Both the position numbers and the translations under genes were made by a program. 56,556 nt of DNA from Tieghemiomyces parasiticus. Lineage: Eukaryota > Kickxellomycota > Dimargaritomycetes > Dimargaritales > Dimargaritaceae. The notes under the pieces are model-generated. The model saw only the letters and a program-made list of their open reading frames with translations, did not search any database and was not told where the DNA came from. Below are positions 1 through 9,745 of the stretch, one piece after another. The first letter of the stretch is position 1, and every line of letters begins with the position of its first letter. Location: positions 1 through 56,556 of the forward strand of contig JANBPT010000206.1 in assembly GCA_027575765.1 (NCBI GenBank). Direction: 5' to 3'.

Positions 1-213
1 TTCACAGCTGGCGCGTCGGCTTTTTACATTTTCCTGTACAGCACCATGTACTACACCACCCGTCTGCGTGTCACATCCCTGGTGAGCACCGTGCTCTATT
101 TTGGTTGGTCGTTCCTCATGTCTGCCCTCTTCTTTATCCTCACCGGCACCGTCGGGTTCTTTTCGTGCCTGTTCTTTGTCCGCAAGATTTACGGCTCCAT
201 CAAGATTGATTAG
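1..213 (+). CDS. TM9SF/EMP70 (nonaspanin) family protein, C-terminal end only
   Basis: Frame 1 is open from the window edge to TAG at 211-213, giving the last 70 residues of a protein that starts outside the window. Two hydrophobic helices are visible (around residues 4-13 continuing from outside, and 29-61), followed by the short tail RKIYGSIKID. That tail closely matches the TM9SF end, where a KxD/E-type signal binds COPI and keeps these nine-helix proteins in the Golgi/endosome system. The family works in membrane-protein sorting and adhesion. The family call rests on the tail and the helix pattern; the large luminal domain is not in view. The next gene on the same strand starts 2.4 kb away. 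Confidence 0.85.
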   Translation, partial: FTAGASAFYIFLYSTMYYTTRLRVTSLVSTVLYFGWSFLMSALFFILTGTVGFFSCLFFVRKIYGSIKID

Positions 214-2438
214 CGAAGAAGGGGCCGCACGCTTCACCCTATCCTCTCCGATCCATCATCCATTCCACCCTCTCATATTGGCCCAAAACGCAATACACCC
301 TTTTTTTAACATCTAATCATACCGTACCCATGTTTTAAGCGCCCGCACTACGAAGCGTTGACTTCTAATATCAGCTGTGGATGGCAATTTAAGCAGCTCG
401 AAGTATTCTGGGAGGAGAGGGACGACCTCGTCTCCGCGCTGTGTTAACTACTCCCTGTCATCGCGTTCGCCTGGGCCGTCGCCGTAGTTTTGGCGGCCTA
501 GGATGTAGTGGGTAAATTACAGCTGCTCAGGCGGTCGCGACATGTGATGGGCTACCCTGGGAGCGGAAGGCACGGTACATAAGGTTACTTAACGTAGCTG
601 AACAATGGAGGCATCGATGTGGAGACTAAAGGTAAAGGTGTAGACACGATAGCCATAAACAAGGGCCGGTTAGGTAACCAAGTAGGATAAGGGCGGAGAA
701 GCTGTCCTGCAGTTGGAGGGCGTGAAGGGTGGGAGGGAGGGGGTGCCAGCGTAAGTCCCCGACTGAGCGAGACTACTTGTGGCATCCGATAACCGTGTTG
801 GTTAGCCCAGTGGGAACATACAGAGTGAGGTATATTGATACATTCCTCACCACCGAGCATAAATGGGTGCCATAAGCCAATTGCGTCTACTGCCCTATAC
901 ATCTATAGTAAAGCAATTTTTTAACTTTTTCGTAGAAAAATAAATATTGTGTGTGTGATGGGCTCGTTATCTGTGAATAACAGTATATCCTGCTCGTATG
1001 CAGGGGATCTCAGTTATCTATAGGTAGTACCGTTGGTCCTAGCACGCCGTGTAGGTGTAGGTCACAATATGGCGGTGGCTTGTAGCGATTCCCTGTCACA
1101 TACCTCGGTGGCGTCCATCGTTCCTTAGCATTATTGTTCCCAGCATTACCTCTGGACTACTTTAAGCGGATAGTTATAGTACATTGCCTCCATACGACTA
1201 GACGGTATAATGCGCGAAGGCTATCTTAAGTGAAGTGAATGATGGGTACCAGCACGTGATGCCCACAAATCCACCAACCCTGCGACCATGACGAACGACT
1301 ATATTAAACAGGTATCCAGCCACGCCCGCCGGATATTGCGAGCACCCCCTGCACCACCACGCAACCAGTCTCTTAGGCCGCATGAACTTCCTTGCAACCA
1401 CTGGAGGCCGCACACTAACCCTTTAGTTATACCAATCTCGGACCTTGGCTCTCCTCAATGCTCGCTCTCCGTCTGCCAGCCACTTTTGACGTATCACTCG
1501 TTATCCGTAACTTCCACTTCCCCGTACGCTTGCCCCACTCCCCCTCATTGCCTCTCGACCCTTGATGGGCCTTCAGCTTGATTCCCACCATCATCCATTA
1601 CCTTGTTGCCCGTTTGAACGCTTCAGTTAAGTTTCTACTCCACCCTGGCTCGTCATCCACCGGCTTACAGGCGCCACCCTACATCACTACTACTGTGGCT
1701 TAAAAACTACCAAGCCTATATTAAAGAGCCGAACGTCAATAGATGGCAAGGTGCGTCAAAGTACCAGACCGGTTTCGGTTGACAGCGCATTGCCCTACTT
1801 GGACATGAGTGAGGAAGATAGAGCATAGGTGTAGGCCGAGGTGTCGAGGGTGGCCGGCAACGAAGGGAAAGAGGAGGGCGCCTTAGCACCTCTTTTGATA
1901 CGACAGAGTGATGATATCGGAAGGCGCACCCACCCCCCTCTTTTTTTTATGGGTACTCTGTGTGAGTTGCGGTTCCCGTACCCTTCCTCATGTTCTTTGT
2001 CTACCTCCCGTCCGTTCTTTACAAGCGAAGGCACGGCTACCAAAATGAGCCGATGGGTGTGAGTTTGTGTGTGGTGAAGGTATACGGCTACTTCACCAGA
2101 ACGGATACTATGTTGCCGACCGGTCCCCCTCCCTATCCCAAAGTATTTCCTTTATGAATGGACCGGTAGAGTCGGGTCGCCGGCCGACCCAAAGGCAACG
2201 TCGGAACGAACGGCAAGGGCCTATTGATCGCATTGGTTCAGCCCCGAAACAAAGTAGGACCCGCGCCATGGCCTTGTAGGGCTCCCACCTTGCAGCGGGT
2301 GGCAAACCATATGGCGGAGGGATAGACAGGGCGCGCGGGCACACGCTGAAAGGTGGTTGGGAAAGAGAACCGGATAAGGGTGCAATGGCCGGGCTGTCCT
2401 TGACCGGCCGTCGCCACCCTACCCTGATTTCCAACTCT
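214..2438. other. Intergenic region, no gene recognised
   Basis: Short open frames occur on both strands, but none resembles a known protein and none has coding-like composition. The first part probably holds the 3' UTR of the nonaspanin gene. I see no RNA gene or mobile element. Confidence 0.6.
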
Positions 2439-2446
2439 TATAAATA
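2439..2446 (+). promoter_or_regulatory. TATA box candidate for the secreted-protein gene
   Basis: TATAAATA matches the TATA consensus exactly and lies about 200 bp upstream of the ATG at 2647. A pyrimidine-rich leader (about 2490-2640) lies in between. This is a placement argument only; no transcript start is known. Confidence 0.45.
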
Positions 2447-2646
2447 TCCTCACGGGGTCGCTCCCTAGGATACAACCCATCACCGCTACCACCAGTATCC
2501 CACTTTTGCTTCGATCTCCGCTACTGTCTCCTCCCCACGTTTCCTCTTGCCTCCCCCGGTATCTGTTTACCGGTATACCTGTGCTTTTGCCTCGCCCCCA
2601 CGCGCACTACCCGATCTCCCGGCGCAGAATACCTCTCGCCTCCATC

Positions 2647-3759
2647 ATGAAGCTCCACACCGCTGCCCTGTTTCTCGTAGCACTGGCTGTGCAGAATCAG
2701 CGCGCAATGGCTAGTCCCCAGACCGGCGACGGACTTAGCCCAGAAGGTTCCTACCCTCCCCCTCCCCGTTACAACCAACAGCCCAGTCCCAATAGCGCCC
2801 TGGTCGCCAGTGAAGACTACGGCTCGAATTATAAGCAGGATTCTAATTTCCCTGCCGGAAACCAATCTCCCGACGCTACCCTCGCGGAACTTAATGCTCA
2901 GGCTGATGACAGAGGCACGTCTGATGTTATTAGCGAGAAGCCCAAGTCGTCATTCATGAGCAAATTCAGGGGAATGTTCACTAGAGGCCCCGAGATCGAC
3001 CCATTCTTTAAGGATTACTGCGGCCCTCTACTTACCGGTAAACCACCCCCTGGTATGTTCAGTCGCGTCATTAAAGCTATCTCGCCCGGAGGGTCACTTT
3101 TTAGCAAGAAGTCTGCCTCTGCCGAACCGTCTCTTGAGGACATCGCCTCGTACCTGATTGACGCCATGTACCGCGCCCGTCGTGGTAAACAGGGCCCGGA
3201 CGTGGTGAATAGCTTGGATACAACCGCCGAGTCACCGGTCACCGCGTACTGGATCCCGCCTGCCAAGATGTTGATAGAGCCGCGGAAGGCGGACCAAAAC
3301 GACTGGGATTTCTATGTAAAGGCTGCTGGGGTGAGCGGTAAAGATCCGGTGTTTCTGGTACCTTCAAACCACGAGGGCAGCAATATCAACGTCCACGGTA
3401 GCTTCGCGACAGATGTGCAGAAGGTAATCGACATTTGTTACCGCGGCGGTAAGAACCCTGGAACGAGCATGACCGACACGAATAGAGAGCCGGCCGATCT
3501 GAGCGACAGTGATATCGGTAGCGAAACGGCTGGAACTGGATTGTACGCTGATACGGACACTAAATCCTCCCCAGACAGCCTAATTCTGGGTGGTGAAAAA
3601 GAGCTGCTGGCCGGCGAGGGAGCTTATAGCCAGGACTTTGGGTCCACCTCTGCACCGTTCCCGTACGATAACCTCCAGGCCCAGAACCAGAACACTGACC
3701 TCTTCAACGACGGATACAATTCTGGTCGTGGGCAGCCGCGGCGCTCCCCAGCATTCTAG
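2647..3759 (+). CDS. Secreted protein of unknown function (370 aa)
   Basis: I do not recognise the family. The frame is open further upstream, but 2647 is its first ATG that gives a sensible N-terminus: MKLHTAALFLVALAV is a signal-peptide core, with a likely cleavage after AMA (residue 22). Residues 23-120 are low-complexity and rich in Pro, Ser, Gln and Asn. A compact middle part (about 120-280) starts near DPFFKDYCGPLLTG and contains two cysteines (in DYCGP and DICYRG) that could form one disulfide. The last 90 residues are again Gly/Ser/Asp-rich and polar. There is no membrane anchor after the signal peptide and no GPI signal, so it is probably released or wall-associated. A putative AATAAA lies at 4058-4063. 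It converges on the ZNG1 gene. An effector or adhesion role would be speculation. Confidence 0.75.
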   Translation: MKLHTAALFLVALAVQNQRAMASPQTGDGLSPEGSYPPPPRYNQQPSPNSALVASEDYGSNYKQDSNFPAGNQSPDATLAELNAQADDRGTSDVISEKPKSSFMSKFRGMFTRGPEIDPFFKDYCGPLLTGKPPPGMFSRVIKAISPGGSLFSKKSASAEPSLEDIASYLIDAMYRARRGKQGPDVVNSLDTTAESPVTAYWIPPAKMLIEPRKADQNDWDFYVKAAGVSGKDPVFLVPSNHEGSNINVHGSFATDVQKVIDICYRGGKNPGTSMTDTNREPADLSDSDIGSETAGTGLYADTDTKSSPDSLILGGEKELLAGEGAYSQDFGSTSAPFPYDNLQAQNQNTDLFNDGYNSGRGQPRRSPAF

Positions 3760-4065
3760 GGCGTAGGTTATTCCGGCGCTGATGAAATCGAATTGCCGTG
3801 ACCCTTGAAATCCGACTGTACCTTAAAACCATTCTTTACTTTCCCTCTACTTTAAGCGCTCCATCTCGGCTTGCCAAGCCCTGTTTTCTCTTCAAAAAAA
3901 CCCCCAGCCTTCGTTCGTAAAATGTGTTCTTATTTGCAACCCTTTTATGGGTTTTACCTTCTCTGCGCGTTTATTCCACTCTATCGGCAGCCCATTGTAC
4001 TATATCGATACCACGTGTATTTCGTAGGTTGATAGTGTCCGTGTTTAGCATGCCGTAAATAAAAG

Positions 4066-4083
4066 TATATATATATATATATA
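4066..4083. repeat. (TA)9 microsatellite
   Basis: Eighteen bases of perfect TA dinucleotide lie between the convergent 3' ends of the secreted-protein and ZNG1 genes. Confidence 0.9.
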
Positions 4084-4318
4084 GTTCCATTCCCACTTTG
4101 GATCGTATACTAGAGTAGGCTAATCACATCCCATGGAGAAGAATGTAATCTTTCTAAGAAATCCAAACGACACCAACGTCAGTAAACACGGCTCATTTTG
4201 AGCAACCGGTGGGCCGAACATTTAATACAACTCCCTAGGAATCATACATAACTGCTGGATTGCGTTTAACGGTGTCCGTTGTCTGGCCTCATAATCCTCA
4301 GGTTCCTTGGTACCACGC

Positions 4319-5841
4319 CTACACGGCGATGGATGCTGCCGGAGCATGGACCTGCAGAAGGGCAGCCCAGGAAGCTTTTAAGTCCTGCTGGGGTAGGTCC
4401 TTACCGATTAGCACGACCAAGGTCGACGGGACGCTATCGAGCGAGGCCACTACCGCATGGAACTCGTAGAGCTCTTGGACACCCTGGACAACCATGGGCT
4501 GTGGGGCGACCGGTTCGACTGCATCGGCGTCAGTGTCGTCGTGGAGGACCAGGAGGCCCTTGAGACGGTAGACCTGAAACGGGGTGGGACTGACCTTGTC
4601 CGGTCCCTCATGGCCAGCGACGGCAGGCACGGAGTATTCCCAAAGTACGGTACGGATCCACCGGTCCACGGCCGACCGGGACAAGACTAGACCTTCTGGC
4701 ACGGGTAGGCAGAGCGTGGTGGTGGACTATGTAGTGGGGCGGTGTCGTATGGAGGAGTGGCGTATAAGGTCAGATGCATTGGATGCGAGGGGCGGGGTTG
4801 GACCATGAAGGGTTAGGTACGGACGAAAGTGGGAAAGGGGGGGTGTCCCGTACGCAACGGAGAGGGTAGCTCGAGTTGGGCAGCGGGTCATTGTACCACG
4901 AATACGGACACGTGGAGATCTACATCACTCGGTAGAAATGTTGAGGGGGTTTACATATCGGAAAGATACATCACAGGGTCTGGTCGGCCGAGTAGTAGGC
5001 CGGCGTCCCATGACGATGCCAGCGAATAGAAAAAAGACGCGCCGCTTACCTGGGCCAGACGGTGACCGGAAGTGTCCTCTGAAAGACGGGGTGGGGCGTC
5101 GGAGTAGGCCTTGATATCGAGCACAGCGCCGACGGAGATTCGGGAGCGTTCGCTGGTATGAATCTCGGCGGTCTTATTGATATCGTAAATCGCCTGCCGG
5201 ACGGCCGAGAGTTTTGTGTCGTCGACTAGATCCACCTTGTTGATGAGCACGCGGTCGGCCATGGCAATCTGGCGCTGAGCCTCGGTGGCCGCCGCTGGCT
5301 GGCCATCAGCACGCGTGTCTCCGGAGGACTCCGCGAGATACCCTTGAATATACTTGGCATCCACCACGGTGACCACCCCGTCGAGGTACAGGTCGCTGTC
5401 CAGCTCCTCGTTCTGCCATAACATGGTGACGATCGGGCCGGGGTCGGCCAGCCCGGTGGTCTCGAGCAGAATGTAATCGAATCGACCCTTGCGGCGCATG
5501 AGTTCCTCGACGGCCTTGATCCCGGAGTCTTTGACAGTGCAGCAGAGGCATCCGTTTCGTAGCTCGAGCCACTCCTCGACCTGGCCGCCGTCCTGGCTGA
5601 CGGTGAGTGACTTTTCAATGTCCCGTGTGTCGCCAAACTCATTCATAATCACGGCGATGCGCTTACCGTGCTCCTCGGTCAAAATGTGGTTCAGGAGGGT
5701 GGTTTTTCCCGCACCGAGGAAGCCCGTGATCAGCGTAACAGGAATACGGGTCTGAGTGTCCGATTCGTAGACTTCATTTTCCGGGACGGGCGGCCCGGTT
5801 ACGATGGGTACAAGCTCGGGACAGTCGTTGTCAGAGTCCAT
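4319..5841 (-). CDS. ZNG1: ZNG1/CobW-family zinc chaperone GTPase (two exons, 399 aa)
   Basis: Exons are 5841-5050 and 4726-4319, joined in phase 0 (GTAAG donor, TAG acceptor). The start was chosen because it places CPELVPI at residues 7-13; this is the N-terminal motif by which ZNG1 docks on the zinc finger of methionine aminopeptidase METAP1. Walker A GFLGAGKT is at 40-47, the metal-binding CLCC at 98-101, TTGLADP at 128-134 and NKVD at 201-204. Exon 2 carries the CobW C-terminal domain ([30 protein letters not shown]). The length matches human ZNG1 (about 395 aa). ZNG1 uses GTP hydrolysis to hand zinc to METAP1. An ATG-less extension of 29 codons upstream in frame is probably leader. Confidence 0.9.
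4727..5049 (-). other. Intron of the ZNG1 gene
   Basis: This 323-bp intron has donor GTAAG and acceptor ATAG. Without splicing the frame runs into a stop at 4951, before the CobW C-terminal domain. Joining here makes residue alignment to the family continuous, with SxxL...P before the RWIRTVLWE helix. A CTGAC branch-like site lies upstream of the acceptor. Confidence 0.85.
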
Positions 5842-8419
5842 GGTTGTCGTAATGTGGGCGAGGCGGGAGGGGACAGGCTGCGTGAGGAAGCGAGGGAGGT
5901 GAATGCGAGGCCGCCGGGTTGGGAACAATGTGGAGGGTAGAAAGGGTGTGTGGCCGCAAACTGGACAAGGCTGTCACTTCTGGCTTTAGACCAAGTCTCT
6001 GAGGCCAACAGGAGCGATGCGGCAGACTGACTGTCTTGCGAGCCGGGCCCTGTTGCTCACTCTGCGTCTGTCGCCACTTTAACCACCGGGCCGGGGTTTC
6101 CCCTCAAGCTGGTTGTGGTAAGATTGCCGTAGTGAAGTTCACCGTACCAGTGACTCTGGGGACAGTCTGCAGTGGTAGCCTCTTGCCGCAGTGCTTTTAG
6201 CCTACTAAAATTGACGGTCCAATCTATGTTTATGTTGCATGCCAGACCCATTGACGTACCACTATGCACCGCACCGAATCGCGTGCCCAACCTTCTGGCT
6301 GGCTAGATCATCCGGAACTACCAGCCATATATATATATATATATAGTTATATAATGTTAGGTTAGGCATAGCGCAGTTCGTCAATGGAGGACATAACCGC
6401 GCCTGGCTGTACCACCGCCTGGGTTCCTCTGCATGCTAGATTGGGCTACGTGAATAAGCCAGTTAGTCCCAGCGTTGTGAGGGCCACGGCTACGTGGCAC
6501 TTGCGCATAGCATCTTTGCTAGGTTGCTTGAAAAGGAGGTGTGGAGGCTGGAGGGAGGGTCACCACACTGCGGCGGCCAGGACACTCAAAGCTTCAATTC
6601 GTTTCTGGCGGCAGCTGCATTGTTCAGAGCTTGCCCCCGCGACTTAACGAGGAGCATGAGGCAGCCGGTTGGTCTATAAGGGGTGGGGCAGGACTGGGGA
6701 GGTCAACATTAAACGAAACGATGCTGATGCGAATGGTGAATAGCCCACTGCAGGGCGGCTTGAGTAAAAGGGGGAGGAGCTCGCTGCCTTTCCCTCCCCC
6801 CCTATTTTAAGTTAGGGGCCTTTCCCATTCGTAGCCGATAACTAGTACGCCCCCGTCAGTCCCACACCGTGATAAAGTAACCAGACGCATGTAAATAGAC
6901 ATGGCATGCCTCTTTCGCTGTGGCCGCCTGAACGATTGGATAGTTTGATACGGCCGCATGGTTCTCCATCCTTCCCCTCCATGGGCATCCGCGGCTGCGT
7001 TGTGGTCCATTGACCTTTGTCCAGCTCAGCAACCTATCCAGCGGGTGGTCTGGCTAGATGACTCTGACCCGTCGTATTGTTGTGATCCAACCACCCTTGT
7101 TCGCCATTGTCACTGAGAAAATTGGAGAAGGTCCGATGGGAAAGATCGTGTCTATTTTTAGCCCAGCGGATCGCCCCCCCCGCTCCTGGCCCTCTGATGT
7201 TTATCAGCGGATAAAGGCGGTGGTAAGTAATGCCGGGGGCCACTGACTGGCCTACTTATACTATTTCTAATCTAAAAGCCCAGTTGAACTGATGAAATCC
7301 TTTTAAGTTTCCCGATGGCGGCCACATAGTACGATGCCTGTAAAGGTTGACTGAAGACGACTGGCGTGATATCCAGATGGCCCCACGGCAGGCTGGGGCG
7401 AAAGGTGCAAGCTGGGCTAAGGCGTTTGGCGGCGGTCCATCATTCCCGTGGGGTGGGCAATCCACAGCCAGACACTGGCCAATACCGTTTGGTCCCGCCT
7501 GGCACCCACTGTAGTCTGACGGTGGTATTGGGCCCACGGGGTAGGTTGGCTGGTGGACAGGAAGGCGCGGGCGGGGTAGATCTGGCATGGTGGACGCGAG
7601 GCTCCTTCGCTCCTGTCGCTATACCCTCCTCGTGGTCCCGCGCATCACATCCTTATAGCCACTGCCTTCCTTTCCACCTTCTCAGCCGCCAACCTGACGA
7701 TATGGAGCCTGGGCCTAGGTAAACATGTCCCAGACCGGGCTGCTGTGGCCGATGGCACCGCATACCGCTAGGGGCAAGTGCTGGTGTGGAACCAAGGGGA
7801 GAGGGGAAGGGGGATCGCGGTCGTATTTTCGTGTCCGTTGCCCCCCTCCCTCCACCATGCCATTGTGTGCCTTTTCGTCCAACTGCATGCTATTTTGGAT
7901 CGTGGGCCGGGGAAGCGGGTCGGCCGCGATGTGAACCGGTGCAGGCGTTTCCTATGCCCTGGCCAAGCCAGCGGGCCCCCGGCAACAGGTGGCATCTTCA
8001 GAGGCGAACCATGGATGGCCGAGGCGGGTGCGGAGGGAGGGCCGCAGGACGGGCTCTGAATGGGCGTTGGTTCGTCGCCGCACACGCACAGTGGCAGGAC
8101 TTGATGGCCGTGCAGGCGTGGCGGAATCCAATTGCGCGAGGGATAGGGCGGCCAGCCAATCCCCGGCAGGGTCGAGTGCCGCGGGTGCGCGAGGCTCAGC
8201 AGGCGGGGATTGGCTCCTGTTGGCAGCGCAGGCAGCGGGGCTATTTCTAAAGTCAGCCGCTGTGGCGAGGCAAGGCCGGAGGGGGGAGGCTGGCGACTCT
8301 GGCTGTATGCCTCCCCGTCATCGATGGCTATCGGCTGCCTGCCGTGTGGTTGAGGCCGTGACCTCCTCGAGAGAATGGCCGGCATTGGGACCCATTCAGA
8401 CTGCATGGATCGAGACGTA
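5842..8419. other. Intergenic region, no gene recognised
   Basis: This holds the upstream region of ZNG1 and far-upstream sequence of the chitin synthase. Open frames up to 212 codons occur at 7.77-8.41 kb on both strands at once; they look like chance frames in GC-rich DNA and match nothing I know. An AT microsatellite lies at 6327-6345. Confidence 0.5.
6327..6345. repeat. (AT)n microsatellite
   Basis: Nineteen bases of alternating A and T, uninterrupted. Confidence 0.9.
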
Positions 8420-9745
8420 CCTCGAGTCTATGCGTGGCCATGGACCCCCGCCGCGCTCCGACGTACGGGCAGTTCCTCCTCCTCGCCCTATTTCACCCCC
8501 CTCGCCTCCTTCCCTTCATTTCTAATCCACTCACTTCCTGACACCCGGATCCAATGCCAGTCCTGGGTGTATGCCGTGGCGATCTAATTCTTACCCTTCC
8601 TGACCCCTCACCGTCTTCTCCTCTTCCTCGCTCCACTTTCCACAACTCCCCACAGCCCCCGGTCCCCCGCTTCATCTCTGCCGCTGTCGAGGATCACTGT
8701 TGTCGCCTATCCCCTACCCCTCCGCTCCATATCCCGCGGACAGCCTCTCTTCTCTTTCTCTTCCTCTACCGTTTATTTCCTACTTCAACAGCTTCTTGTT
8801 TCTGGTCCTTGCGCCGCCTCTCGCAAGCCCAACGACCTGGCCGCCTGCCCATCGTCTGGCCAGAATCCGTCTTCTTGTGTTTTTTGCCTTTGGTCCCTGG
8901 TGCCAGTTTCCCCTCTCCGAGCCCGCCGGCCCACCGTCCGTATAGCCGTCTAAACCGTCCGGCCGTGTTAACGGACAGCCCGCTTGACTCCGTGGTTACA
9001 CACCTGTTGCTCCACCTTTTTCCTTTGGTACCACACGGCCCTCCCTCCCCCCCCCGCTGGGCGCTTCTGGTTCCGCCCCCCACCATCGCATACAAACGGT
9101 AGGTTCCACCCTGCCACAATACCTCGTCCACCTGCCGCCGCCCCACGCACGCGGCCCTATTGTTCTAAGGTTTGCCATCTTCGGGATTGGCTGGATCGGT
9201 CCCGCCTGTCGGCTGCTCTCTGGATGTATGGGGCGTTGCTGTTTGGGCTCCTCCTCCCCCCCCATCGCCTGGCTGTTGTCTATATTACTCGGTCCAACTC
9301 CGCACAATTTTTCATACCGGTACCTGGTCCAACTTCAGACCTACTTATTCACGTTTATCTCGCCTCGGCCCCGTCTTTGTTATAATAACCGACCGTTAGT
9401 TCTTTTTTTTCTCCCCCTTCATTCTCATCCTTCCCCGCCCTACTGACTTCTAACCTGGCCACTAACCACCAACTCGACTTGCTCCCCCCCTTCTAATCCA
9501 CTGCCCTCCTCACCTTCCCGCCGCGGATGACCAACGTCTGCACCACTACCTCCCCCACCCTCGGGGTTTCCTCACTCCGTGTCCCTCTCCCTACCCACCA
9601 GGTCTATCTCTATCCACTTCTTACCCCTTCATTTAATAGCCCATCATTTTCCCTCGAACTACCTTCACGCTTCGGGTCTCCAATTTCCCTGGCTACTTAA
9701 TTCTTTTCACCCGTCGTAGTCTAGTATCACCGGTAATTTGCCGCT
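8420..9745 (+). promoter_or_regulatory. Pyrimidine-rich upstream/leader region of the chitin synthase gene
   Basis: The sense strand is strongly C/T-rich for about 1.3 kb up to the ATG. It has many CCTCCC, TTCC and CCACC stretches and few purine runs. Several C/T-rich frames are open here but look compositional, not coding. A GTAGGT at about 9100 could be a leader-intron donor; I cannot confirm that. The same sense-strand bias precedes FKS, the GH72 gene and the TRAIP-like gene, which suggests promoter plus 5' UTR. Confidence 0.45.

Noticed and set aside
2506..2646. Longer in-frame N-terminus for the secreted protein
   Set aside because: The upstream stretch has no ATG and would bury the signal peptide; the ATG at 2647 gives a canonical one.
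7768..8406. 212-codon minus frame with overlapping plus frames of 154 and 178 codons
   Set aside because: Simultaneous open frames on both strands in GC-rich DNA, no motif and no promoter context.
8554..9446. Overlapping open frames of 100-180 codons upstream of the chitin synthase
   Set aside because: They follow from the C/T-rich composition, which removes stops in several frames at once; the peptides are Pro/Ser/Leu low complexity.
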